This document shows positions 17,694-26,785 of a stretch of 64,000 bases of DNA, one piece after another. Source of the stretch: CAVRTM01 sp963724015 (lineage in GTDB: Bacteria > Actinomycetota > Actinomycetes > Actinomycetales > Dermatophilaceae). The notes under the pieces were generated by a model. That model ran no database searches. It was not told where the DNA came from and saw only the letters and a list, made by a program, of their open reading frames with translations. The first letter of the stretch is position 1. Each line of letters begins with the position of its first letter. Position numbers and translations under genes: made by a program. The DNA is taken from contig CAVRTM010000006.1 of NCBI GenBank assembly GCA_963724015.1, positions 124,001 through 188,000 of the forward strand, given 5' to 3'.

Positions 17694-19055
17694 TCACATG
17701 CTCTCGATCAGCCGTTCCACCCGGGCGTCGACGGCGGCGAACGGGTCCTTGCACAGCACCGTCCGCTGGGCCTGGTCGTTCAGCTTCAGGTGCACCCAGT
17801 CCACGGTGAAGTCGCGCCGGTGCTCCTGCGCGGCGCGGATGAAGTCACCGCGCAGCTTGGCCCGGGTCGTCTGCGGCGGCAGCGTCTTGGCCTCGAAGAT
17901 CTCCAGGTCGCTGGTGATCCGGCTCGCCCTGCCGTGCCGCTGCAGCAGGTAGAACAGCCCGCGCCGGCGGTTGATGTCGTGGTAGGCGAGGTCGAGCTGG
18001 GCGATCCGCGGGCTCGTCCAGGACAGCTTGTGCTTGACGGCGTAGCGGTCGAGCAGGAGGTACTTCATGACCCAGTCGATCTCGGTGCCGACCCGCTCGA
18101 GGTCCTGGCTCTCGATGGCGCTGAGCGTGCGCTGCCACAGGTCCAGCACGCTCTTGTGCATGGGGTCGTCCAGGCCCTCACGGTCGGTGAACGCCGCCGC
18201 GCGCTCGTAGTACTCGCGCTGGATCTGCAGCCCGCTGAGCTCGCGGCCGTTGGCCAGCTTGACCACGCGCCGGCCGGTCATGTCGTGGCTGATCTCGCGG
18301 ATGGCCCGGATCGGGTTCTCCAGCGTGAGGTCGCGCATGACGACACCGGCCTCGATCATCCGCAGGACCAGGTCGGCCGACCCGATCTTGAGCATGGTCG
18401 TGGTCTCGCTCATGTTGGAGTCGCCGACGATCACGTGCAGCCGGCGGTACTTCTCGGCGTCGGCGTGCGGCTCGTCGCGGGTGTTGATGATCGGCCGGGA
18501 GCGCGTCGTCGCGCTGGAGACGCCCTCCCAGATGTGGTCGGCACGCTGGCTGACGCAGTACGTCGCGCCGCGGGAGGTGGTCGTGACCTTGCCGGCCCCG
18601 CAGATGAGCTGGCGGCTGACCAGGAACGGGATGAGCACGTCGGAGAGCTTCTGGAACTCCCCCGCCCGGCCGACGAGGTAGTTCTCGTGGCAGCCGTAGG
18701 AGTTGCCGGCGGAGTCGGTGTTGTTCTTGAAGACGTAGATCTCCCCGGCGATCCCCTCGTCGCTGATCCGCTGCTGGGCGTCGGCGACCAGGCCCTCGAC
18801 GATCCGCTCCCCCGCCTTGTCATGGGTCACGAGCTGGCGCACGTCGTCGCACTCGGGGGTGGCGTACTCGGGGTGGCTGCCGACGTCGAGGTAGAGCCGG
18901 GAGCCGTTGGAGAGGAAGACGTTGCTGGAGCGACCCCACGACACGACCTTGCGGAACAGGTAGCGCGCGACCTCATCGGGCGTCAGCCGGCGCTGGCCGT
19001 CGAACGTGCACGTGACGCCGTACTCGTTCTCGATTCCGAAGATGCGTCGGTCCAT
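17694..19055 (-). CDS. pafA: Pup--protein ligase PafA
   Basis: The 453-aa carboxylate-amine ligase forms the isopeptide bond between the C-terminal Glu of deamidated Pup and substrate lysines, using ATP. The N-terminal FGIENEYGVTCTF carries the metal-binding Glu (residue 9); other conserved blocks are DVGSHPEYATPEC, VFKNNTDSAGNSYGCHENYL and RSRPIINTRDEPHAD. TCTF after the catalytic motif and the length distinguish it from Dop. It is intact. Unlike the usual tight cluster, it is 5.8 kb from prcA. A -10 box lies six bases before the ATG. Confidence 0.96.
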   Translation of the reverse strand: MDRRIFGIENEYGVTCTFDGQRRLTPDEVARYLFRKVVSWGRSSNVFLSNGSRLYLDVGSHPEYATPECDDVRQLVTHDKAGERIVEGLVADAQQRISDEGIAGEIYVFKNNTDSAGNSYGCHENYLVGRAGEFQKLSDVLIPFLVSRQLICGAGKVTTTSRGATYCVSQRADHIWEGVSSATTRSRPIINTRDEPHADAEKYRRLHVIVGDSNMSETTTMLKIGSADLVLRMIEAGVVMRDLTLENPIRAIREISHDMTGRRVVKLANGRELSGLQIQREYYERAAAFTDREGLDDPMHKSVLDLWQRTLSAIESQDLERVGTEIDWVMKYLLLDRYAVKHKLSWTSPRIAQLDLAYHDINRRRGLFYLLQRHGRASRITSDLEIFEAKTLPPQTTRAKLRGDFIRAAQEHRRDFTVDWVHLKLNDQAQRTVLCKDPFAAVDARVERLIESM

Positions 19056-19061
19056 GTCCTC

Positions 19062-19067
19062 ACTCTA
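19062..19067 (-). promoter_or_regulatory. -10 box of pafA
   Basis: TAGAGT on the minus strand ends six bases before the pafA ATG; the intervening GAGGAC could alternatively act as a Shine-Dalgarno sequence. Confidence 0.4.
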
Positions 19068-19131
19068 GGTCGGATCCGCCGTCAGCGAACGACCGATGAC
19101 AACTGCAACTATGCGTGTTTGCCTGTGCCGC

Positions 19132-20148
19132 ATGCGAATTCTCGTGCTTGGAGGGACCGCCTGGCTCGGCGGGGAGGTTGCCCGCAGGGCGCTGGAGCGG
19201 GGGCACTCGGTGACCTGCCTCGCCAGGGGGCAGGCGGGCCCCGCTCCCGTCGGTGCGACCTTCGTGGCCTCGGACCGGAGCCGGCCTACGGCCTACGAGC
19301 AGGTCAGCGGGCAGGAGTGGGACCTCGTGCTGGACGTCTCGTGGCAGCCCGGCCACGTCCGGGGTGCGCTGGAGGCGCTCGCCGACGGGGCGGAGCAGTG
19401 GGTCTACGTGTCCTCCGGCTCGGTCTACGCCGACCACTGCACCCCGGGCCAGGACGAGAGCGGCCCGCTGCTGCCGCCGTTCGAGGGCAGCCAGGCGACC
19501 GCCGAGGAGTACGGCGCCGCCAAGGTCACCTGCGAGCGGCTGTGCACCGACGCGGTCGGAGACCGCCTCCTGGTGGCCAGGGCCGGCCTGATCGGCGGGT
19601 ACGGCGACCTCAGCGACCGGTTCGGCTACTGGCCAGGGCGGATGGCGCTGGCCGCCGGGGACGGCGCGCCGGTGCTGGTGCCGGCCGAGCAGGACGCGCC
19701 GGTGCAGGTCGTTGATGTCGGCGACCTGGCCCGCTGGCTCGTCGACGCGGGGGCTGCTGGGCTCACCGGGACGTTCGACGCGGTCGGGCCGAGACGCACC
19801 CTGGCGCAGGCGCTGGAGGCGGCGCGGGCGGCGGCCGACTACACCGGGGAGCTGGTCCCGGCGCCGTCCCGGTGGCTGCGGGAGCACGGGGTCGAGGAGT
19901 TCATGGGGCCGAGGTCGCTGCCGCTCTGGCTGGCCGACCCGGACTGGGCCGGGTTCTCGGCACGGTCCGGCGCGGCCGCCTCCGCAGCCGGGCTGAGCTC
20001 CCGGCCCCTGGCCGACCTGACCTCCGACAGCCTGCGGTGGGAGCGCCAGCTGGGACTGGACCGTGGCCAGCGGCGCGCGGGGCTGAGCCGCGCCGAGGAG
20101 CGGGACCTGGTGGCGGCGCTCGCTGCGGAGGTCGCCGCCACCCCGTGA
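19132..20148 (+). CDS. NAD-dependent epimerase/dehydratase family protein (atypical SDR)
   Basis: The 338-aa Rossmann-fold protein starts with the dinucleotide-binding LVLGGTAWLGGEVAR, continues with YVSSGSVYADH and a possible active-site YGAAK, and has a C-terminal substrate domain. Such atypical SDRs act on sugar nucleotides or reduce small molecules; the substrate is unknown. ATG 19132 is chosen because it places the glycine-rich loop at residues 6-12. It is divergent from pafA and ends 3 bp from the convergent ABC transporter gene. Confidence 0.85.
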   Translation: MRILVLGGTAWLGGEVARRALERGHSVTCLARGQAGPAPVGATFVASDRSRPTAYEQVSGQEWDLVLDVSWQPGHVRGALEALADGAEQWVYVSSGSVYADHCTPGQDESGPLLPPFEGSQATAEEYGAAKVTCERLCTDAVGDRLLVARAGLIGGYGDLSDRFGYWPGRMALAAGDGAPVLVPAEQDAPVQVVDVGDLARWLVDAGAAGLTGTFDAVGPRRTLAQALEAARAAADYTGELVPAPSRWLREHGVEEFMGPRSLPLWLADPDWAGFSARSGAAASAAGLSSRPLADLTSDSLRWERQLGLDRGQRRAGLSRAEERDLVAALAAEVAATP

Positions 20149-20151
20149 GGG

Positions 20152-22042
20152 TCAGACCAGCGACGCCGCCCACGCGTCGTGCAGGGCGGCGTAGCGCCCG
20201 CCGTCGGCGGCGACGAGGTCCTGCGGCGAGCCGTCCTCGAGCACCCGACCGTGCTCGAGCACGAGCACCCGGTCGGCGATCTCCACCGTGCTGAGCCGGT
20301 GGGCGATGATCAGCGCGGTGCGGTCGGCGAGGATCGTGCGCAGCGCCTGCTGCACGAGCCGCTCGCTCGGCACGTCCAGGCTCGAGGTCGCCTCGTCCAG
20401 GATGAGGACCGCCGGGTCGGCGAGGAACGCCCGCGCGAACGCCACGAGCTGCCGCTGGCCGGCCGAGAGCCGACCGCCGCGCTTGGCGACGTCGGTGTCG
20501 TAGCCCTCGGGCAGGGCGGCGATGAACTCGTGTGCGCCGACGGCGCCGGCCGCCGCCTCCACCTCGGCCCGGGTGGCGCCCGGGCGACCGAACAGGATGT
20601 TGTCGGCCACCGACCCGTCGAACATGAAGTTCTCCTGGGTCACCATCACGACGTGGCGGCGCAGGGTCGCGTCGTCCAGCCCGCGCAGGTCGACCCCGTC
20701 CAGGGTGACCTGCCCGGCCGTGGGGTCGTAGTAGCGCGCCATCAGCTTGGCGATGGTCGTCTTGCCCGCCCCGGTGGTGCCCACCAGCGCCACGGTCTGG
20801 CCGGCGGGGACGACCAGGCTGAGGTCGGGCAGCACCGGGCGGTCGTCCACGTAGCCGAACCGGACCCGGTCGAAGACCACCTCGCCGCGCGCCCGCGGCA
20901 GCGCGACGGGGTGCGCGCGGCTCGGCCACGGCGGGGGCCTCCTCGAGCACGCCGGAGAGCTTCTCCAGCGCCGAGGAGGCCGACTGGAAGGTGTTGTAGA
21001 ACTGGCTGATCTCCTGCATCGGCTCGAAGAACATCCGCAGGTAGAGCAGGAACGCGGTGAGGACGCCGACGGTCATCGACCCGTGGTAGACCAGCCACCC
21101 GCCGTACAGGACGACCACGCCGGTGGTGAGGTTGCCGACCAGCTTGACCCCGGGCATGAACACCGCGAACAGCCGGAACGAGCGCTCGTTGGCCACGCGG
21201 TACTGGCTGCTGACGTCCTCGAAGATGTCCTGGTTGCGCCGCTCGCGGCGGTAGCCCTGGACGGCGCGGATACCGGTCATCGTCTCCACGAAGTGGACGA
21301 TGACCAGGGCGGCGCTCTCGCGGACGGTGCGGTAGGTCGACTCCGAGGCATTGCGGAACCACCGCACGAGCAGCAGCAGGGCGGGGAAGCCCATCAGGCA
21401 CGCCAGGCCCAGCTTGAGGTCGAGGGTCAGCAGCAGGACCGCCGTGCCGACGAGGGTGAGCGCCGCGGTGACCAGCCCGTCGAAGCCGTTGCTGAGCAGC
21501 TCCTGGATCGCCTCGACGTCGTTGGTCATCCGGCTGACGACGCGCCCGGAGGTGTAGCGGTCGTGGAAGGAGACGTCCAGGCGCTGGAAGTGGCGGAACA
21601 GCCGGCGGCGCAGGTCCAGCAGGACCTCCTGGCCGACGCGCCCGGACACCTGCAGGAACACCACGCGGCTGACCGACTGCAGCACCACGGCGCCCAGGAG
21701 CACGCCGAGCACCCCCATCAGGGTGTGGGAGCTGCCACCGGACAGCAGCGGCGGCACGCCCGAGTCGATGCCGATCTGCACGAGCCGGGGCACGGACAGC
21801 CGGGCGGCGTTCTCCAGCAGCACCACGACGGTCAGCAGCAGGACGAGACGCCTGTACGGCGCGAGCAGGCTGCCCAGCAGCCGCCGGCTGCGGGTCTTCA
21901 GGCGCAGGCCGACGGCCTCGGGGATGTCGTCGGCGTCCTCGGCGGCGACACCCCGCCACGACCCCTCGGCACCAGCCGCCGGGTCGAGCTCGTCGTCGAC
22001 CGGGCGCGGGGAGCCGGGGCCGGTGGTCGGGGGTGCGCTCAT
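20152..22042 (-). CDS. ABC exporter half-transporter (membrane plus ATPase), one frame break
   Basis: Restored length is about 629 aa. The N-terminal transmembrane domain (six spans, LLTVVVLLENAARLSVPRLV onward) and the C-terminal ATPase are in different frames, joined near 20905 by one extra base. The ATPase has Walker A VGTTGAGKTT, signature LSAGQRQ and Walker B VLILDEATSSLD. It starts with ATGA overlap on the upstream exporter gene, so the two probably form a heterodimeric exporter of lipids, drugs or peptides. The substrate is unknown. Confidence 0.88.
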
Positions 22043-23922
22043 CGGGAGGCCTCCGCCATCTCGTCGTCAGCGGCCAGCAGGGAACGGTAGGCGGGCACCT
22101 CGGCGAGCAGCTCGGTGTGGGTGCCGACGTGGGTGATGGTGCCGTCCTGCAGCAGGGCGACGCGGTCGGCCAGCAGCACCGTGGAGGCCCGGTGGGCCAC
22201 GACGATGGCCGTGACGTCGACCAGGACCCGCCGCAGGGCCTCCTCGACCAGCGCCTCCGTGTGGACGTCCAGGGCGGACAGCGTGTCGTCGAGGACCAGC
22301 ACGGTCGGGCGGGCCAGCACTGCCCGTGCCAGCGCCAGGCGCTGGCGCTGCCCGCCGGAGAGGCTCATGCCCTGCTCGCCGATGCGGGTGTCCAGGCCCC
22401 ACGGCAGCTCGTGCACGAAGGCCGCCTGCGCCACGTCGAGCGCCTCGGCGATCTGCTCCGGCGTCGCGTCGGGGTGGCCCAGGGTGAGGTTCTCGCGCAC
22501 CGACATGGAGAACAGGGTGGGGTCCTCGAACGCCGTCGCGACGACCGAGCGCAGGGAGTCCAGGGTCAGGCTGCGGACGTCGTGCCCGTCGATGGTGATC
22601 GACCCGGCCGTGACGTCGTACAGGCGCGGCACGAGGCTGGTCAGGACGGTCTTGCCCGACCCGGTGGCGCCGACGACCGCGACGGTCTCACCCGCGGCGA
22701 GGTCGAGGTCGACGTCGTGCAGGACGTCGTGCCGGCCGTCGGGGAACCGGAACCCGACGCCGCGGAACCGCACGGCCCCTCGTGGGTGGACCAGCTCGAG
22801 GGTGCCGTCGGGCACGCTCGGCTCGGTGTCGAGCACCTCGGTGATCCGGTCGGCGGCGGTCATCGCCTCCTGGGTCATCGAGAGCAGGAAGCCCAGCGAG
22901 GCGACCGGCCACACCAGCGAGAGCATCAGGGTGATGAACGCGACCAGGGTGCCCATGGTCAGCCGGCCCTGGCCGGCGGCGATCGCGCCGAAGCCCAGCA
23001 CGATGATCAGCGCGACGTTGGGGATGACCTCCAGGAACGTCCAGAACCGCGCCGAGACGCGGACCTTCTCCATCGAGGTGGCCTGCAGCCGCAGGGCCCG
23101 CTCGTCGAAGCGGGAGAAGACGTGGTCGGCCCGGCCGAACGCCTTGATCACGCGCAGGCCGTGCGCGCCCTCCTCCACGGAGGTGGCCAGGTCACCGGTC
23201 TGGTCCTGCACCTCGCGCGAGAGCCGGGTGAAGAGCCGCTCGTTGCGCAGCACGAGCAGCACCACCGGCACCGAGGCGGCGAGCACGACCAGGCCCAGCG
23301 GCCAGAACATGCTGAGCAGGATGGCGGTGACGACACCGACCTGCAGGACGTTGAGGACCAGGAACAGCAGGCCGAAGCCGAGGAACCGGCGCACCGTGCT
23401 GAGATCGCTCATCACCCGCGACAGCAGCTGGCCGGACTGCCACTGCCCGTGGAATCCCATCGGCAGCCGCTGCAGGTGGGCGTAGAGGTCCATCCGGATC
23501 GCGGTCTCGACCCCGAGCGTGGCGCGGGCGACGACCCAGCGGCGGATGAACATCAGCACCGCCTCGACGACGCCGAGCGCGACCGCGAACGCCCCGAGGG
23601 TGAACAGGCCGCGCTCGTCGCGGTCGGCGATCGGCCCGTCGATGACCGCCTTGGTCACCAGCGGGACGACGATCGTCGCGCCGGTGCCGAGCAGCGAGAC
23701 GACCAGCATGGTCACCCAGCGGGACAGGTAGGGCCGCAGGTAGCCGTGCAGGCGCAGCAGCGAGGTGTAGCGGTGGACGCGCGCGGGCCGGGCAGCGATC
23801 GGGGGGTGCGGGCGCAGCCGCGCGGTGCTGGCACCGCTGCGGACATCCCCCACGGTCGAGTCCCCCATCGCCCCTTCCCCCGCCGTACCCGGAACGGACA
23901 CAGGTGCAGAATTTGTTGACAT
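22039..23922 (-). CDS. ABC exporter half-transporter (membrane plus ATPase)
   Basis: The 627-aa intact half-transporter has six membrane helices and an ATPase domain with Walker A VGATGSGKTV, signature SLSGGQRQR and Walker B VLVLDDTLSALD; Asp instead of Glu after Walker B suggests a degenerate catalytic site, common in one partner of heterodimeric exporters. It is the first gene of the pair. ATG 23922 fits a -10 box; ATG 23868 (609 aa) has a good GGGGAAGGGG ribosome site and is the alternative start. Confidence 0.9.
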   Translation of the reverse strand: MSTNSAPVSVPGTAGEGAMGDSTVGDVRSGASTARLRPHPPIAARPARVHRYTSLLRLHGYLRPYLSRWVTMLVVSLLGTGATIVVPLVTKAVIDGPIADRDERGLFTLGAFAVALGVVEAVLMFIRRWVVARATLGVETAIRMDLYAHLQRLPMGFHGQWQSGQLLSRVMSDLSTVRRFLGFGLLFLVLNVLQVGVVTAILLSMFWPLGLVVLAASVPVVLLVLRNERLFTRLSREVQDQTGDLATSVEEGAHGLRVIKAFGRADHVFSRFDERALRLQATSMEKVRVSARFWTFLEVIPNVALIIVLGFGAIAAGQGRLTMGTLVAFITLMLSLVWPVASLGFLLSMTQEAMTAADRITEVLDTEPSVPDGTLELVHPRGAVRFRGVGFRFPDGRHDVLHDVDLDLAAGETVAVVGATGSGKTVLTSLVPRLYDVTAGSITIDGHDVRSLTLDSLRSVVATAFEDPTLFSMSVRENLTLGHPDATPEQIAEALDVAQAAFVHELPWGLDTRIGEQGMSLSGGQRQRLALARAVLARPTVLVLDDTLSALDVHTEALVEEALRRVLVDVTAIVVAHRASTVLLADRVALLQDGTITHVGTHTELLAEVPAYRSLLAADDEMAEASR

Positions 23923-23942
23923 CGTCAACCATTCTGTCAGAA
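23915..23942 (-). promoter_or_regulatory. Operator palindromes over the ABC exporter promoter
   Basis: GTTGAC-ATC-GTCAAC (23915-23929) is a perfect dyad covering the predicted start, and TTCTGTCAGAA (23932-23942) is a second dyad covering the -10 box (CAGAAT, minus strand, 23936-23931). This is the arrangement expected of repressor sites for a drug-responsive exporter. No regulator gene is adjacent. Two direct copies of TCCGACAGG follow at about 23946-23968. Confidence 0.5.
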
Positions 23943-24004
23943 CCTTCCGACAGGAGCCCTCCGACAGGCGCCCTGCCACGAACCTGCCGGTTCTGCGCGC
24001 CCGT

Positions 24005-24856
24005 TCAGCGGCGGAGCGAGGACCAGGAGGACGGGTCCCGGGCCAGCAGCTCGGCCAGGCTCCACGGGGGCGTGCCGGTCAGGTGCTCGATGGTGTGGCT
24101 GGTCACCGACCCCTCCCCGGTGTGCAGCGCCAGGTAGGAACCGATCCAGCCGTCCACCAGCCAGTCGGGGTGCCCGGCACGGGAGGCCCGCGCCTCCTGC
24201 ATCGTCTCGGGCCGGTAGGAGATCGCCCGCCCGCTCGCCGCGGCCAGCAGCCGTGCCGTCTCGTGCAGGTCGATCGCCACCGGCCCCGACACGTCGTAGA
24301 CCTGGTGCTCGTGGCCCTCCCCGGTGAGCAGGACCGCCGCGAGCCGGGCGACGTCGCGGCGGGCCACCCACGCCACGCGCCCGTCCCGGCCGGCGCCCGG
24401 ATCACGCCGTCCGCACGGACGAACAGCGGCGCCATGTCGGCGTAGAGGGCGTTGCGCATCGCGGTCAGCGCCATGCCGGCGTCGCGTACGGCGAGCTCGG
24501 TGGCGGCGTGGTCGCGTGCGTAGGGGAAGGTCGCCTGCGGCGCCGCACCCATGAACGAGGTGTAGACCACCCGCTCGACGCCGGCAGCCCGGGCGCCCGC
24601 GACCGCGCTGCGGTGCAACGAGATCCGGTCGGGATCCTCGTGGCCGGACACGAGGAAGAGGGTGCGCACCCCGTCGAGCGCACGCGCCATCGCCTCGGTG
24701 TCCGCGTACGACGCGACGGCGACCTCCGCCCCGGGCAGCCGCGGCGCCCGGGAGGCGTCGCTGACCACGAGCCGCTGCTCCACCCCGGCCTCGGCCAGGA
24801 GCCGGGCGACCGCCGCTCCCCAGCGCTCCCGTCGCGCCGGTGACGGCGATCGTCAC
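24005..24856 (-). CDS. NmrA/QorB-type NAD(P)-binding SDR, two compensating frame breaks
   Basis: About 283 aa across the breaks. The N-terminal VTIAVTGATGALG dinucleotide loop is in one frame, the middle (VVSDASRAPRLPGAEV ... RTLFLVSGHEDPDRI) in another after an extra base near 24825, and the C-terminus (VYDVSGPVAIDLHETARLL) back in the first after a missing base near 24400. Such proteins bind NAD(P)H and act as redox sensors or quinone reductases. The GTG start overlaps the prcA stop (GTGA), so it is coupled to the proteasome operon. Confidence 0.72.
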   Translation of the reverse strand: MTIAVTGATGALGSGGRPAPGRGRGGAAARGQRRLPGAAAARGGGRRRVVRGHRGDGACARRGAHPLPRVRPRGSRPDLVAPQRGRGRPGCRRRAGGLHLVHGCGAAGDLPLRTRPRRHRARRTRRRHGADRDAQRPLRRHGAAVRPCGRRDPGAGRDGRVAWVARRDVARLAAVLLTGEGHEHQVYDVSGPVAIDLHETARLLAAASGRAISYRPETMQEARASRAGHPDWLVDGWIGSYLALHTGEGSVTSHTIEHLTGTPPWSLAELLARDPSSWSSLRR

Positions 24857-25689
24857 TGCTGGGCCGGGCCCGGGCTGGACCGGTCCCTCGGGGTCGGCCG
24901 TGGGCGCGTGCCCGTCCTGCTGGTCCTGGGTGAGCGTGTCGTGCCGTCCCGGACGTGGGCTCGTCCTCGCGGGGCACGCCGGTGGTCGGGTCCTCGCGGC
25001 TGAGCAGCCGGTCGAGCAGCGGTCCGCCGATCCGCCGGAACGTCCGCCGCGGGCGCTCGCGGTCCAGCACCGCCACCTCGAGCTGGGCGGGAGTGAGCGT
25101 CCGGGCCGGGCCACCGCCGGCGTCCTGGGCGAGCAGCTCCACCGCCAGCGACAGCGCGTCGGCGAGGGTCATGCCCGGCGTGCCAGCGGTCCTTCAGCCC
25201 CTCGCTGATGTGCTCGCTGGCCCCGCCCATCGCCACGAAGCCCTGCTCGTCGGCCACCGACCCGTCGTACGTCAGGCGGTAGATCTGGTCGCTCGCCGCG
25301 TCCGTCCCGACCTCGGCCACCGCGATCTCGACCTCGTAGGGCTTGGACTCCTGGGTGAACACCGTGCCGAGGGTCTGGGCGTAGGCGTTGGCCAGGCCGC
25401 GGGCCGTGACGTCCGCGCGGTCGTAGGAGTAGCCGCGCAGGTCGGCGTAGCGGACGCCGGCCACCCGGAGGTTCTCGAACTCGTTGTACTTGCCGACGGC
25501 GGCGAACGCCACGCGGTCGTAGATCTCGGACACCTTGTGCAGGGCCCGCGAGGGGTTCTCGGCGACGAACGCGATGCCACCCTCGTAGCCGAGCACCACC
25601 ACGGACCGGCCGCGGGCAATTCCCTTGCGCGCGTAGTCGGCCCGGTCCTTCATCAGCTGCTCGGGCGAGACGTAGAACGGCATCGTCAT
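24853..25689 (-). CDS. prcA: Proteasome alpha subunit PrcA, several frame breaks in the C-terminus
   Basis: The alpha subunit forms the outer gating rings of the 20S core. Residues 1 to about 170 are intact (TMPFYVSPEQLMKDRADYAR, VLGYEGGIAFVAENPS, ADLRGYSYDRADVTARGLAN). Extra bases near 25175 and 24955, and by inference near 24870, split the last third, which includes RPRRTFRRIGGPLLDRLL and a hydrophilic tail. The exact C-terminus is uncertain; the TGA at 24853 is the most economical stop. The ATG overlaps the prcB stop as ATGA. Confidence 0.85.
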   Translation of the reverse strand: MTMPFYVSPEQLMKDRADYARKGIARGRSVVVLGYEGGIAFVAENPSRALHKVSEIYDRVAFAAVGKYNEFENLRVAGVRYADLRGYSYDRADVTARGLANAYAQTLGTVFTQESKPYEVEIAVAEVGTDAASDQIYRLTYDGSVADEQGFVAMGGASEHISEGLKDRWHAGHDPRRRAVAGGGAARPGRRRWPGPDAHSRPARGGGAGPRAPAADVPADRRTAARPAAQPRGPDHRRAPRGRAHVRDGTTRSPRTSRTGTRPRPTPRDRSSPGPAQQ

Positions 25690-26525
25690 CGCGCACCTCC
25701 GGGGTTGTCGCGGCGGTCGGCGACGATCTGCTCGACCACACCGGCGAGCTGCTCGTCGGGGAGGAACCGCAGCCCCTGGGCGTCGACGAGGGCCAGCGTC
25801 GGCCAGATCCGGCGGCCGAGGTCCGGGCCGCCCGTGGCGGAGTCGTCGTCGGCGGCGTCGTACAGCGCCTCGATCGCGACCCGCACCGCCGCGGCGGCGT
25901 CCATGCCCGGGCGCCACAGCTTCTTCATCGACCCGCGCGCGAACAGCGAGCCGGACCCGACGCTGTGGTGGTCGTGCTCCTCGTAGCAGCCACCGGTCAC
26001 GTCGTAGGAGAAGATCCGGCCCACGTCGCCCTCGAGGTCGAAGCCGGCGAAGAGCGGCACGACCGACAGGCCCTGCATGGCCAGGCCGAGGTTGCCGCGG
26101 ATCATCGTCGCGAGCCGGTTGGCCTTGCCCTCCAGCGAGAGCAGCGTGCCCTCGATCTTCTCGTAGTGCTCGAGCTCGACCTGGAAGAGCTTGACCACCT
26201 CGATCGCGATGCCGGCGGTCCCGGCGATGCCGACGGCGGAGTAGTCGTCGGCGCCGAACACCTTCTGCATGTCGCGGTTGGCGATCAGGTTGCCCATGGT
26301 CGCGCGCCGGTCGCCGGCCATGATGACGCCGCCGTCGAAGGTCAGCGTGACGATGGTCGTGCCGTGCGGCGCCTCGAGCGCGCCCCCGGGCGGCAGCGGC
26401 CGACCGGAGGGCAGCAGCTCAGGGGCGTGGGCACCCACGAACTCGGTGAACGAGGACGACCCGGACGTCATGAACTGCGGCGGCAGGCCCGCTCCTGCGG
26501 GAAAGCGACCGGGTCCCGGGCTCAC
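25686..26525 (-). CDS. prcB: Proteasome beta subunit PrcB
   Basis: The 279-aa catalytic subunit is made with a propeptide; autocleavage at HG/TTIV exposes Thr56 as the N-terminal nucleophile. Conserved blocks GVIMAGDRRATMGNLIA, the catalytic-lysine region and GSGSLFARGSMKK are present. It is intact. Its GTG start overlaps the pup stop (GTGA) and its stop overlaps prcA, giving a tightly coupled pup-prcB-prcA unit. Confidence 0.96.
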   Translation of the reverse strand: MSPGPGRFPAGAGLPPQFMTSGSSSFTEFVGAHAPELLPSGRPLPPGGALEAPHGTTIVTLTFDGGVIMAGDRRATMGNLIANRDMQKVFGADDYSAVGIAGTAGIAIEVVKLFQVELEHYEKIEGTLLSLEGKANRLATMIRGNLGLAMQGLSVVPLFAGFDLEGDVGRIFSYDVTGGCYEEHDHHSVGSGSLFARGSMKKLWRPGMDAAAAVRVAIEALYDAADDDSATGGPDLGRRIWPTLALVDAQGLRFLPDEQLAGVVEQIVADRRDNPGGAR

Positions 26526-26725
26526 TGGCCGCCCTTCTGGACGAAGCCACGCACGAACTCCTCGGCGTTGGACTCCAGCACGTCGTCGATCTCGTCGAGG
26601 ACGCTGTCGATGTCGTCGTCGAGGGCGTCCTTGCGGGCCGCTGCCTCGGGCGCTGTGGCCGGCTCCGGGCCCTCGTCCGGCTCCTCGTCGCGACGCTGTG
26701 GTCGGCTCTGCTCCTGGCTCGGCAT
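26522..26725 (-). CDS. pup: Prokaryotic ubiquitin-like protein Pup
   Basis: This 67-aa disordered modifier has the Mpa-binding helical region (about residues 35-58, DDIDSVLDEIDDVLESNAEE) and the C-terminus FVQKGGQ. The terminal Gln shows that Dop must deamidate it before ligation. ATG 26725 is chosen over an upstream in-frame start because GGAGGAC is properly spaced and the length fits the family. It is 60 bp downstream of dop. Confidence 0.97.
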   Translation of the reverse strand: MPSQEQSRPQRRDEEPDEGPEPATAPEAAARKDALDDDIDSVLDEIDDVLESNAEEFVRGFVQKGGQ

Positions 26726-26785
26726 CAGTCCTCCACGGGCTGGGTCAAAGGTGTCGACCTTCGTGTGCGCCAGCCTAGTCACACC

